64,000 nucleotides of DNA from Aquimarina acroporae (lineage in GTDB: Bacteria > Bacteroidota > Bacteroidia > Flavobacteriales > Flavobacteriaceae): the NCBI RefSeq assembly GCF_023195925.1, contig NZ_JALPRE010000009.1:248001-312000 (forward strand), in the 5' to 3' direction. Positions 53,609 through 62,347 of this stretch are shown in pieces. The stretch's first letter is position 1. Each line of letters starts with the position of its first letter. The translations under genes were made by a program, and so were the position numbers. The notes beneath the pieces were generated by a model. The model saw only the letters and a list, made by a program, of their open reading frames with translations. It was not told where the DNA came from and did no database searches.

Positions 53609-54196
53609 TTAGAATTCTAAATTGTCAGTATTTCTGGGTAGAATCTCTAATACTTTTACTATAACACCTTCTTGATCAAGCAAAACTTCATAGTTAGCAT
53701 ATGTTTTGTTCTTTTTACCTTTTAGAACGATCTCATAATTTTGAGTGTATACTTCATTAGTGTATTGATTATTTATTAAGGAAATAAGAGTTTGCCTTGA
53801 TGAAGCTTTCCACTGAATTTGAGTTTTAGAAATTTTGAAATTAGAAAATTCTTTTTTCAAAGAAGTACTAATCTTTTCTTGAAGCAATGAGGCTAAATCA
53901 GAAAATTTGATAGTTCTTTCTACATCAATAAGATTACCCAATGTATCAAATTCAATACTATGTCTAACTTTATTGAATAATGTTTTGGCCTCTATAGTTT
54001 TTCCTTCGTGGCTTTCTTCCTGATACCATTTTATTTTTGAATCGATAAAAGAATCTGAAACGAAATTTAAGGCTTTTGTCGGTGCATCTTTTTCGTGTAT
54101 TCGATATTCCTTTTCAAATTTTGTTTGTGCCGTTATGGAAGCAGTTGTAAGTATATAGAGTATAAATATCGATATCAAGGCATTTGACTGTGTCAT
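53609..54196 (-). CDS. Exported protein of unknown function
   Basis: This 195-residue protein has a signal peptide (LISIFILYILTTASITAQ). The mature part is helix-strand alternating with KWYQEESHEGKTIEAKTLFN, then VRHSIEFDTLGNLIDVERTI, and later YEIVLKGKKNKTYANYEVLLDQEG, VIVKVLEI. The repeating D-x-x-G-x-[IL] and K-x-x-x-Y-E-V-L-L-D patterns recall PepSY-like domains, which often inhibit or bind peptidases. It lies 4 bp downstream of the DUF3291 gene and 20 bp upstream of the DUF2490 gene, so these form a short operon. Confidence 0.65.
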   Translation of the reverse strand: MTQSNALISIFILYILTTASITAQTKFEKEYRIHEKDAPTKALNFVSDSFIDSKIKWYQEESHEGKTIEAKTLFNKVRHSIEFDTLGNLIDVERTIKFSDLASLLQEKISTSLKKEFSNFKISKTQIQWKASSRQTLISLINNQYTNEVYTQNYEIVLKGKKNKTYANYEVLLDQEGVIVKVLEILPRNTDNLEF

Positions 54197-54200
54197 AATT

Positions 54201-54665
54201 CTAAAGTTGGATTTTATAAGCCTTTAAATCATCCAAAGTAAACTTACTTTTAAAAGTAAAAGCGTATGGTGTCTCTCCATGTTTTCTGATGTATTCTAAC
54301 CGCATTTTGGCTTCTTTTGGCGATGGAATATGACCTTTTTCAACGTACCAAAACGCCATATGCATTTGTTTCATATTATGAAACCACTCCTTTTTTCGTT
54401 TTAAAATTTCTACGTGGGAGGTGTTATACGTAAAATCAAATAACGTATCCATATTTTCCCATACCGACATATTTATGATCAAAAAATCATACTCAAACAC
54501 GCGTATGGCGGTAGCATTTCCTTCTTCTCCCTTTAGTCTCCATACAAAACCTTTACTAGATTCGGCCAAAGCATTAATACGATCCAGATTGTTTACAAAA
54601 TCTGCCATAACCGGATCGTTAACAGGGGCTATCATTTCTGCAATATTTACTTGTGCTAAGTTCAT
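54201..54665 (-). CDS. DUF3291 protein
   Basis: This 154-residue soluble protein has the DUF3291 pattern: NLAQVNIAEMIAPVNDPVMADFVNNLDRINALAE, followed by SKGFVWRLKGE, then LIINMSVWENMDTLFDFTY and FWYVEKGHIPSPKEAKMRLEYI. It is related in fold to ABM-type ferredoxin-like enzymes (inference), but no function is established. It follows the serine carboxypeptidase gene by 14 bp in the same direction. Confidence 0.9.
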   Translation of the reverse strand: MNLAQVNIAEMIAPVNDPVMADFVNNLDRINALAESSKGFVWRLKGEEGNATAIRVFEYDFLIINMSVWENMDTLFDFTYNTSHVEILKRKKEWFHNMKQMHMAFWYVEKGHIPSPKEAKMRLEYIRKHGETPYAFTFKSKFTLDDLKAYKIQL

Positions 54666-54679
54666 ATGTAATGGTTTGG

Positions 54680-56173
54680 TTAATATTTTGATCCTTTACT
54701 AATGTTTGCCGAAGATGTTGTGATAAAGTTTCTAATATCGTCATTTGCTTGTATTAGGTCTTCATTACGAAGATACATCATATGCCCGCTTTTGTATCCT
54801 TTGAAACTTAAACGATTTCCCAATTTACCATTAGAATTCAATTGCCACATTACGTACTTAGCATTAAAATAGGTAGTAGCACCATCATAGTATCCAGATT
54901 GAATCATGGTGTGTAAGTTGGCATTCATTGCCATAGCTTTTTTCAAATTTTCTCCTGTATTATCCTGAGTTCTGTCCCAAGGTCTAACCGGACCAAACAT
55001 GTTATACTTCACATCGGTTTTGAAATTAAGTTCCTGACTATAATAATAATTTATGGCAGGAGTAAATGCATGAAGCCAAGCGGTAAGTTCGCTATTGTAG
55101 TCTGGGCTATCCCCAGCTTCTTTTACATCCATACCTTTGTATCTAGAGTCTAATCTTCCAATGGTGTATCCTTCCTTTTCTCTAAGCAGATCTTTCCAAA
55201 AATAACTTTTAGGCACTTCTAAGTGATGTTGTCGAATAGTTGTTTTCGATAATCCTGAATAATACGCCATTTTTTCTATGACTTCTTCCTTTTTAGCAGC
55301 GTCTAGGTATCCGCTTTTGACTATTGCAGGAAGTAATTCATTAATTGTATATTCTTCAACTTCTGGTAAAACTTCTAGTAAATCTTTATTTTGTAGCTCT
55401 GAAGGTAGCATTTTATGATACCATGCAGCTGCCGTATAATAGGGGAGGCGATTAGCAATTTCAACCGGGCCATCGAATTTGAACCCGATTTGAGTTGGGG
55501 ATACTAAGATCACCCCATTAATATACATCCATTGGCTGTTTTGCAACTCTAGAGCTAAACCAGATACTCTAGTGGTTCCGTAACTTTCTCCAATCAAGTA
55601 TTTTGGTGATCTCCAACGATTATTCCGAGTAACAAAAGTATTTATCCAACGCGCTAGATATTCAACATCAGCATTAACTCCAAAAAACAATTTCTTGTCA
55701 GGCATTTTACCATCTTTACCGGGTAACATTCTAGAATATCCGGTATTTACAGGATTAATAAAAACAATATCTGCTACATCCAAAATAGAATTTGGGTTTG
55801 CTTTAATTCCGTAGGGTTGTATAGGAAACCCTTCACTATCAATCTTAAGTATTCTTGGGCCGGTATATGCGATATGCATCCATACCGAAGCTGATCCAGG
55901 TCCACCATTAAAAGATATGACTAAAGGGCGATTTTGATCATTTTTGATATCTGATCTTTTGTAATATGTATAACAAAGAGACGCTATAGGCATTCCTTTA
56001 TCATCCCAAACCGGTTGAAATCCAACTGTAGCTTTATAAGGAATGGTTTTTCCTTTAATGGTTGTAGAATGATTGGTAACAATAGTTGTATCTATGGGGG
56101 GTTTAACTTGTTGTGCATATGATTCTGAGATAACCATAAACATAAAAAGCGCTAGAAGTTGTATTTTTTTCAT
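54680..56173 (-). CDS. S10 serine carboxypeptidase family protein, exported
   Basis: This 497-residue protein has a signal peptide (KKIQLLALFMFMVISESYAQ) and the S10 peptidase motifs: FNGGPGSASVWMHIAYTGPR (oxyanion region), YLIGESYGTTR (nucleophile Ser), and C-terminal YDGATTYF and YKSGHMMYLR (Asp and His regions). It cleaves C-terminal residues from peptides at the cell periphery. An alpha/beta prolyl-aminopeptidase-like gene lies 24 bp upstream in the same direction, so the pair likely acts on peptides from both ends. Confidence 0.93.
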   Translation of the reverse strand: MKKIQLLALFMFMVISESYAQQVKPPIDTTIVTNHSTTIKGKTIPYKATVGFQPVWDDKGMPIASLCYTYYKRSDIKNDQNRPLVISFNGGPGSASVWMHIAYTGPRILKIDSEGFPIQPYGIKANPNSILDVADIVFINPVNTGYSRMLPGKDGKMPDKKLFFGVNADVEYLARWINTFVTRNNRWRSPKYLIGESYGTTRVSGLALELQNSQWMYINGVILVSPTQIGFKFDGPVEIANRLPYYTAAAWYHKMLPSELQNKDLLEVLPEVEEYTINELLPAIVKSGYLDAAKKEEVIEKMAYYSGLSKTTIRQHHLEVPKSYFWKDLLREKEGYTIGRLDSRYKGMDVKEAGDSPDYNSELTAWLHAFTPAINYYYSQELNFKTDVKYNMFGPVRPWDRTQDNTGENLKKAMAMNANLHTMIQSGYYDGATTYFNAKYVMWQLNSNGKLGNRLSFKGYKSGHMMYLRNEDLIQANDDIRNFITTSSANISKGSKY

Positions 56174-56197
56174 GCCTCTAAAATGAAAATTTAGAAT

Positions 56198-57319
56198 TTA
56201 TTTTGTGTTAAAAGTATTGTTGTTTACATCTTTAATAAATGTAATTAGACCTTCAAAAAATACTTTTTGATCATCAAATTGAGAAAGATGACTTCCGTTT
56301 GGACAATGCAAATAACGACCATTTTGTACTTCATTAGCAATCCATTCCATTTCTTTGGGATCCATAGTATCATGCGTAGCCCCAATACTTAGTGTAGGAA
56401 CCGTTATCGTAGATAATTGATCCTTTACATCCCAATTTTTAAGTGTTGCATCTCCTTTAATTCCAAATTCACTGGGTCCTTGCATGGTAACGTAAACATC
56501 CGGATTAAGATGTTTGAACGCTCTGTTTATAGGCTCAGGCCATTGATCAACAGGCATTCGAATTACATGTTTTGTATAGTAGTGCTGAACGATGAGGTCT
56601 AAATATCTCTCATTGGCATAGTCTTCTTTTTCTTCATAGGTCATAATCTCTTTTAATACTTCTGGATCAAGTTTAGGGGCAAGTACTTCATCAGAGTATT
56701 TTTGATATTCTGGAACAGAAGCTACCATGTTGGAAATCACTAGACCTTTTAAGTTTTGCTGGTATTTTAAGGCATATTCCATAGCGAGTATTCCTCCCCA
56801 AGATTGCCCATACAGATAAAAATTATCTTTGTTTAGTCCCAAGGCAATTCTTACCTGTTCAACTTCTTCTACAAATCTTGGTAAATCCCATAGACTTTTA
56901 TCTTTGGGTTGATCACTATAATATGATCCCAATTGATCATAGTAGTAGTACTCGATACCCTCTTGAGGAAAATATCCATCAAAACACTCATATATTTCAT
57001 GAGTCATACCTGGCCCTCCGTGGAGTAGAAGCACTTTCATTTTAGGATTGTTTCCTATACGTTTTGTCCATACTTTAAATTCTCCTTTTGGAGTAGTAAT
57101 GGGTATCATCTTAATACCTCCCATAAACTGATCTGATCTGCCAGTTTGATCAAAATAATCTATTTTGGATTCTGTTGGTTGTTGTTCTATAACCTCTTGT
57201 TTAGTTTTTGTGTCTGTACATCCCTGAAGGAATAAGCACATTGTGAAAATTAGACAAAGTAAGCTTCTTTTGGCGTAAATTATGTCAAAAAAGAGACCAG
57301 AAATGATGTGTTTGTGCAT
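56198..57319 (-). CDS. Proline iminopeptidase-like alpha/beta hydrolase, lipoprotein
   Basis: This 373-residue lipoprotein (lipobox LQGC, after a longer basic N-terminus and the hydrophobic LLCLIFTMCLFL) has an S33-type hydrolase domain: LLLHGGPGMTHEIYECFDGYF, YYDQLGSYYSD and YLYGQSWGGILAMEY (Ser). PTLSIGATHDTMDP (Asp) and CPNGSHLSQFDD (His) complete the triad. H-G-G-P-G and D-Q-x-G are the hallmarks of prolyl aminopeptidases and tripeptidases. It likely removes N-terminal Pro-containing residues in the periplasm. Confidence 0.92.
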   Translation of the reverse strand: MHKHIISGLFFDIIYAKRSLLCLIFTMCLFLQGCTDTKTKQEVIEQQPTESKIDYFDQTGRSDQFMGGIKMIPITTPKGEFKVWTKRIGNNPKMKVLLLHGGPGMTHEIYECFDGYFPQEGIEYYYYDQLGSYYSDQPKDKSLWDLPRFVEEVEQVRIALGLNKDNFYLYGQSWGGILAMEYALKYQQNLKGLVISNMVASVPEYQKYSDEVLAPKLDPEVLKEIMTYEEKEDYANERYLDLIVQHYYTKHVIRMPVDQWPEPINRAFKHLNPDVYVTMQGPSEFGIKGDATLKNWDVKDQLSTITVPTLSIGATHDTMDPKEMEWIANEVQNGRYLHCPNGSHLSQFDDQKVFFEGLITFIKDVNNNTFNTK

Positions 57320-57417
57320 GATGTGAGAGTTCTATAAATCGAAAATAAGGAATTATAGAAAAAAATATCTTAAAGAGTTGTTAATCGAACTATTGCGCTG
57401 GTAAGCAATTCAATAGA

Positions 57418-57996
57418 TTACCCTCGATTACCTCTCGATTTTTGATTTGCTTCGCAAAGCCTAATGATTTCATTAATTCTTTTGTCTCTTGTTTCTTTAC
57501 GTTTTGCCTGTTGTAACCAATACAAATAACTTTTGCGATATCCTCTGGCAAATTTTTGATAGTTATTAAATGCCTTTATATTTTGATCAAACGCTATTTG
57601 CAGATCTTCGGGAATAATACCGTTTTCGACATCATCGAGAGCAATCCAGGAACCATTTTGTTTGGCAATTTTGATACTATGCAAACCACTTTGATGCATG
57701 AGTTTATTTTTGATAAGCTCTTTAATGTGATTTTTATTGACCTTACTCCAGACGCTTTTTGGTTTTCTTGGACAGAAGTATTGTCTACGACGCTCTTCAT
57801 CTAGTCTCTTAACAGTAGAGTCGATCCAACCATAACACAAAGCTACCCTTACAGCTTCTTCCCAACGCATGCTTGGTTTTTTGACTTCTACTTTATAAAA
57901 AATAAGATATACTCCATTAGATTTATCATAGTTTTGGTGAAGCCATTCTCGCCACTCTATATCATTTTTAAAATACAATTCGGGTTTGTCGGACAT
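57418..57996 (-). CDS. YdeI/OmpD-associated family protein
   Basis: This 192-residue protein has the YdeI pattern: WREWLHQNYDKSNGVYLIFYK, EAVRVALCYGWIDSTVKRLDEERRRQYFCPRKPKSVWSKVNK (key blocks CYGWID and RKPKSVWS), and a C-terminal FARGYRKSYLYWLQQAKRKETR. The family is linked to resistance to cationic peptides in some bacteria, but the biochemical role is unclear. It lacks a signal peptide and is cytoplasmic. A different YdeI-like protein with an N-terminal DUF1905 part is at 21086. Confidence 0.92.
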   Translation of the reverse strand: MSDKPELYFKNDIEWREWLHQNYDKSNGVYLIFYKVEVKKPSMRWEEAVRVALCYGWIDSTVKRLDEERRRQYFCPRKPKSVWSKVNKNHIKELIKNKLMHQSGLHSIKIAKQNGSWIALDDVENGIIPEDLQIAFDQNIKAFNNYQKFARGYRKSYLYWLQQAKRKETRDKRINEIIRLCEANQKSRGNRG

Positions 57997-58035
57997 ACAA
58001 GTATCGGTTTTTACGATCGTATGAAAGTACTAATT

Positions 58036-60183
58036 TTATTTACTTTTTTCGCGTTTACCGGTAATAAGATATTCTGCAAGGTCCTCATGTAGTCGATCAC
58101 CGGTATTACTATTAGTAAATATCACAAACCCCATATTTAAGTCTTGATACATCAATGCTAAACATTTGAAATCACCATTATTACCACCATGACCGAATGC
58201 TAATCCATATGGAGATTTTTGTATAGATATTCCAAGACCAAAATAGTCTTTATAATCTTTAGGAGTAGAATCATTTTCGTCTTTAGGAACTTCGGTATGA
58301 AGGGTAAACATATCTTCATATGTTTTTGGTTGTAGCACTTTACGATTAGATATTCCTAACAAGAAGTTTGTAAATATTTTAGCCTCTGTGTGCATACTCC
58401 AGGCCATTCCTGGTTCTCCTGGTAAGTTTACCTGTGTTGGCATATTGTCAAAGTGTCCGTTGGCAACAACTTTTTTCAAAACATCGTTTGTTGAGAAATA
58501 GGTGTTCTTAAGTTGCAACGGGATTAATACTTCGTCCTTTAATATCTCATTTATATGTTTACCGGTAATGTGAACTACAACTCTTTTTAGATATTCGAAC
58601 CCTTCACCTGAATATCCATATTTGGAGCCAGGGGTAAATTTAATATCGATTTTCCCATCTTTATTTGCCCAAGCCCAATTTGGGAAACCGGTTTGATGGC
58701 AAAGTACATGTCTTGCTGTAATGAGTTTATACCTGTCGTCATGAGCAATATCTTCAAAGGGGAGGTATTCATAAAGTGGTTTGTCTAAATCTATGATTCC
58801 TTTTTCTACCAGTCTCATTACTGCAAATCCGAAAACAGGTTTGGTTATAGAAGCAGCTTCAAATAATGTAGTATGATCTACTTTAGATTTTGTTAAGGTA
58901 TTTTTTACCCCATAGGTTTTATGATAGATCACTTTCCCTTCCTTAATTAAGGCTAGGGATACTCCAGGAATTTGAAAATGCTCCTGGTATTTGGTAATAA
59001 AATTATCTATAGATGATGGTTGGTTAGGATCAAAATCATGTAGAATTCCTTTGTTTGGTATCATTTGAGGACTCTCAATAACCGATAATTCTAGGTCTGG
59101 AACTTTTACCGAAGAATTTTCGGTAATGCTAATATCGATACTACTATTTTGTACATCTATTCTGAAGAGATCTTCGTCGCTAGATTCATCTTCATTTTGG
59201 TAAAATAAAGTTTGCGAAGGTTTAATACTATATTCCCCAGTAGGAAGTTCAACCGTATATTGACCCAAAGAGTCGACTTTGGTTTGTAACCATAAATTGG
59301 GGTTATTTTTGGAAGTAATCTGCAGGGTGCTCGGAAAACCTTTCAATTTTTTGTTTTTCCATAGCAGTTGCCCGGTAATTGCGTTTTTTGGTTGTTTTTT
59401 ATTCATTAAAATTAAATCTCCGAGCCTACCTGGTCCAGTACTTTTTCCTCCTCCATCACCCCATGCAATAAATGAATTACTCCCTTTATCGTCATCACTG
59501 TCCTTATCGATAAATACATAATCCATTCCAATAGTTTTTCCTGCTACTAATTCATTTTTTAATATGATCTTACACTCATAAATGGTGGTGGTTCCTTCGC
59601 GCTTAGATGTTATTTTAACGTTGTCCCAGCTGGTAGGTTTCATCGTAGGATCCCAACTAATAGATTGATTGTTGGTGTCTTTAAAGTTTTCTCCATACTG
59701 GTATAAATTTACCCCAGAACCGTTTGGCGAATGTTTGGCATCAATATAAAAATTAAACGTATCTTGTGTATTCCAGTCTGAATTATTACTGGTGTCTACT
59801 ATGTAAGAATCGTCGGTAACAACAACTACAAAATATATAGATTGATCTTCAAGGTTATATCCCACCTGAAAATAGGCATCAAAATCCTCTTTGTTTTTTA
59901 TTTCGTTTCCATATGGAAATTTATTTATAGGGTAACGAGTGAGATCTTTGGGCCAATCTGAAGTATTGCCGTCTATAACAATGTTGGAAATAGGGTAAGC
60001 TTGGGCCACAGTACCATTTGAATACATGCTGACTGCGCTTAAAGTGGGTTTTAGCGATTTTGAATTTCCCCAGATCGTATTGTTAAAAGCCAGAGCAGAG
60101 AAAAAGATGAGTACGAATGTTAAAATATAATGACGTTCGCTTAATAGATTGATGTGATGATGAAAAGAGTTAGAAGACTTCAT
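58036..60183 (-). CDS. Class C beta-lactamase-fold serine hydrolase with CBM9-like domain
   Basis: This 715-residue protein has a signal anchor (YILTFVLIFFSALAFNN) and an N-terminal CBM9/DOMON-like sugar-binding domain (ISNIVIDGNTSDWPKDL to SFIAWGDGGG). A short regulatory-like beta domain follows (ITGQLLWKNKKLKGFPSTLQ) and then a class C serine hydrolase domain: ASITKPVFGFAVMRL (S-x-x-K) and YGYSGEGFEYL in place of Y-x-N, with AFGHGGNNGDF as the third motif. It probably hydrolyses peptides or esters on a polymer it binds. The signal is long and may be uncleaved. Confidence 0.85.
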   Translation of the reverse strand: MKSSNSFHHHINLLSERHYILTFVLIFFSALAFNNTIWGNSKSLKPTLSAVSMYSNGTVAQAYPISNIVIDGNTSDWPKDLTRYPINKFPYGNEIKNKEDFDAYFQVGYNLEDQSIYFVVVVTDDSYIVDTSNNSDWNTQDTFNFYIDAKHSPNGSGVNLYQYGENFKDTNNQSISWDPTMKPTSWDNVKITSKREGTTTIYECKIILKNELVAGKTIGMDYVFIDKDSDDDKGSNSFIAWGDGGGKSTGPGRLGDLILMNKKQPKNAITGQLLWKNKKLKGFPSTLQITSKNNPNLWLQTKVDSLGQYTVELPTGEYSIKPSQTLFYQNEDESSDEDLFRIDVQNSSIDISITENSSVKVPDLELSVIESPQMIPNKGILHDFDPNQPSSIDNFITKYQEHFQIPGVSLALIKEGKVIYHKTYGVKNTLTKSKVDHTTLFEAASITKPVFGFAVMRLVEKGIIDLDKPLYEYLPFEDIAHDDRYKLITARHVLCHQTGFPNWAWANKDGKIDIKFTPGSKYGYSGEGFEYLKRVVVHITGKHINEILKDEVLIPLQLKNTYFSTNDVLKKVVANGHFDNMPTQVNLPGEPGMAWSMHTEAKIFTNFLLGISNRKVLQPKTYEDMFTLHTEVPKDENDSTPKDYKDYFGLGISIQKSPYGLAFGHGGNNGDFKCLALMYQDLNMGFVIFTNSNTGDRLHEDLAEYLITGKREKSK

Positions 60184-60208
60184 GTTGATGAGTTTTAGGA
60201 TTTAGAAT

Positions 60209-60254
60209 AAAAAACCTTAGAGCATAGCATGTTATAACATGCTATGCTCTAAGG
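60209..60254 (-). terminator. Perfect 40-bp palindrome, terminator of the ECF operon
   Basis: The 40 bp at 60215-60254 are perfectly self-complementary (two 20-bp arms, no spacer; left arm begins CCTTAGAGCATA and the centre is TTATAA). On the minus strand six T residues follow (60209-60214), so it is a strong terminator after the sigma-partner gene and before the serine hydrolase gene. Confidence 0.85.
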
Positions 60255-60325
60255 ATGTAGTTTTAATTTGTTTGTTACAGTTTATCCAAAAATTATTTTC
60301 ACTTTTGATAAATTGAAACCATTAT

Positions 60326-60931
60326 TTAGGTAGAAGGCTCTTCTATAATTTTGTTTTTCAGAAGCACGATATCGTGCAAGATTTTGATTTCTTTGATGAT
60401 GTTTTTTCTAACTAATACAATCGGTATTATGGCTCCGATCACATAAGAAATATAAATAAGTACCATTGAGGTCGATGAGAAGTACAATGCAAATTCAAAT
60501 GTAATCAGAAAAAAACCAATAGTATATAAGACAATAATGCTAATGGTTATCGGGCCATGAATTTTTTTTCTGAATTGATAAAAAGAAAGTGCGCTACTAG
60601 TACTTTTTAACACAGTATCATAACTATTAATCTTTTTAAGCTTTGATATACTAATAAATTCAATACATATTCTAAGTGCTAAACCTCCTGTCATCAAACC
60701 TATACCAATATGACTCAATGTTTTTTGAACGGGAGCAACAAAATAGAAAAAAGAGCCGATCCCTACCAGTACCAGAATGAGTACGATAATGTTGCCATAA
60801 TGAAATCGTTGACTCCAGTTGCCTTTTGAAGTTATAGTAGCAAGCATTTCATCTTTACTCTCTAAATTGTTTTCTACTTGTTCCTTATCTTTTTGCCATT
60901 GTCTTTGCAATGCATCAAAATCATTACTCAT
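60326..60931 (-). CDS. Four-helix membrane partner of the second ECF sigma factor
   Basis: This 201-residue protein has a cytoplasmic N-terminus with FDALQRQWQKDKEQ, then four membrane helices (about residues 43-68, 73-95, 124-149 and 154-176). The N-terminal pattern and helix count match the partner protein at 11837. Its start overlaps the sigma-factor stop by 8 bp (ATGAGTAA), the same junction used between the hydrolase and sigma genes upstream. It is a candidate membrane anti-sigma factor without a zinc motif. Confidence 0.7.
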   Translation of the reverse strand: MSNDFDALQRQWQKDKEQVENNLESKDEMLATITSKGNWSQRFHYGNIIVLILVLVGIGSFFYFVAPVQKTLSHIGIGLMTGGLALRICIEFISISKLKKINSYDTVLKSTSSALSFYQFRKKIHGPITISIIVLYTIGFFLITFEFALYFSSTSMVLIYISYVIGAIIPIVLVRKNIIKEIKILHDIVLLKNKIIEEPST

Positions 60932-61418
60932 GGTCTAATATTTTTTTAAGTCTTTTTTTTATTCTATGAATTTTTACTCTAACATTGGTGGGTTTAATTC
61001 CTAATACCTCTGAAATGGTATCATAATCTTGCCCCTCAAGCACCATCATTATTAATAATCTATCTAGTTCTTCAAGTTTACCTATGGCTCTATACAGCTT
61101 ACTATTTGGATCATTATCACTGGTTTTTATATCTGAAACAAGTGTGTGTTCTACTTTTTCGAGAGATAATTGTTTCTTGTTTTTTTCTTTTCTCAAATAC
61201 TGTAGACAGGTATTGATAGTAATTCGATATACCCAGGTTTTATAAGAAGATTTTCCTTTAAATTTGTCAACCGCGTTCCAGATATTTATGAATACTTCTT
61301 GCGAGATATCATTGGCGATATCTTTATCTCCTTTCACAAAACCAAGACACATTTGTAATACCATGGCATAGCATTGCTCGTATATTTGGTTAAAGAGTAG
61401 TCGCTGTTTTTTACTCAT
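60924..61418 (-). CDS. ECF RNA polymerase sigma factor (second copy)
   Basis: This 164-residue sigma factor has region 2 (ANDISQEVFINIWNAVDKFKGKSSYKTWVYRITINTCLQYL, key blocks DISQEVFINIWN and YKTWVYRITINTC) and region 4 (LEGQDYDTISEVLGIKPTNVRVKIHRIKKRLKKILD). It is the same length as the sigma factor at 11336 and has the same kind of membrane partner, so the two modules are paralogous. It is translationally coupled on both sides by 8-bp overlaps, with an alpha/beta hydrolase upstream. Confidence 0.92.
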   Translation of the reverse strand: MSKKQRLLFNQIYEQCYAMVLQMCLGFVKGDKDIANDISQEVFINIWNAVDKFKGKSSYKTWVYRITINTCLQYLRKEKNKKQLSLEKVEHTLVSDIKTSDNDPNSKLYRAIGKLEELDRLLIMMVLEGQDYDTISEVLGIKPTNVRVKIHRIKKRLKKILDHE

Positions 61419-62250
61419 GAGTTAGGAAATCGTTTACTTGTTTGTAAAACCATTCTGGTTGATCAAACATAATAAAGTGCTTGCTATTTGAAGCCATCGT
61501 AAGGGTTTTATTTGGCAAGTTTATGTATTGTTTTTCAAAGTTTGTTTTAGCTATTTCTGAAGTAGGGAAAGATGCTCCTAAAATTAAAGTTTTGGCTTTT
61601 ATATTACTAAGGGCGTTTCTTAAATCAAGCTTTAATAAATCGGTATACCCATAAGCATATGTTTTACGATCTGCCTCCATGATCCATTTGATGATGTCGT
61701 CTATTTTATCTTTTTTATTTGTCATATTGGTTGCCATCAAGGTAGCTGTTTGTTTAAACTGCTCTTCATTCATGTTTATTACTTGATTGTTATATGGGCT
61801 TTCATACTGAAGGTTATCAGCAGGTACCCCCGGCATCATTACTTCTCGCATGCATGCCAAGGCATCTACTATAATTAGGTTTGAGACCGTATTTGGAATT
61901 TCGGCAGCTAAGTGGGTAGCAAGGTTTCCACCCATACTGTGACCAATTACCGTTATATTGGTTAGTTTTTGATTTTTTATATATTGAATTAATTCATTCT
62001 TTATAGTGTTATACCATGGCATCTCAATAGGAGCTATCCCATTAAAACCTGCGTACGAAACCAAATGAGCTTCGTGAGCCGTAGATACATGAGCAACAGT
62101 TTCTTTCCAGATAGCTCCAGGAGTAGTAAAACCTGGTAGATATATTACAGGATTTCCTTTTCCTATAACTTCTACTTTAATTGAGGATGATTGACTATAT
62201 CCTAAACTTACAATTGCGAATAAAAGGAATGTAATTTTTAGTGCTTTCAT
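61411..62250 (-). CDS. Exported alpha/beta hydrolase in an ECF sigma operon
   Basis: This 279-residue protein has a signal peptide (KALKITFLLFAIVSLGYSQ) and an alpha/beta hydrolase domain with YLPGFTTPGAIW (oxyanion region), ITVIGHSMGGNLATHLA (Ser nucleophile), LIVDALACM and SKHFIMFDQPEWF (His). Its stop codon overlaps the sigma start by 8 bp. A periplasmic hydrolase made from the same transcript as a sigma factor suggests it is either a target or a signal-handling part of that system. Substrate is unknown. Confidence 0.88.
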   Translation of the reverse strand: MKALKITFLLFAIVSLGYSQSSSIKVEVIGKGNPVIYLPGFTTPGAIWKETVAHVSTAHEAHLVSYAGFNGIAPIEMPWYNTIKNELIQYIKNQKLTNITVIGHSMGGNLATHLAAEIPNTVSNLIIVDALACMREVMMPGVPADNLQYESPYNNQVINMNEEQFKQTATLMATNMTNKKDKIDDIIKWIMEADRKTYAYGYTDLLKLDLRNALSNIKAKTLILGASFPTSEIAKTNFEKQYINLPNKTLTMASNSKHFIMFDQPEWFYKQVNDFLTHE

Positions 62251-62277
62251 GATATTTTATGTTTTGTTTTTCCCTTT

Positions 62278-62303
62278 GATACAAAAAGCTCGAAATTGTT
62301 ACA
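62278..62303 (-). promoter_or_regulatory. Candidate ECF promoter of the hydrolase-sigma operon
   Basis: On the minus strand TGTAAC (62298-62303) is followed after 16 bp by TATC (62278-62281), 28 bp before the hydrolase start. The TGTAAC box and spacing match the element upstream of the sigma gene at 11336. The -10 part differs, so the call is tentative. Confidence 0.35.
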
Positions 62304-62347
62304 GGTGATCAAAAAAAATATAAAATACGGTCTAAAAATGCTCTGTC

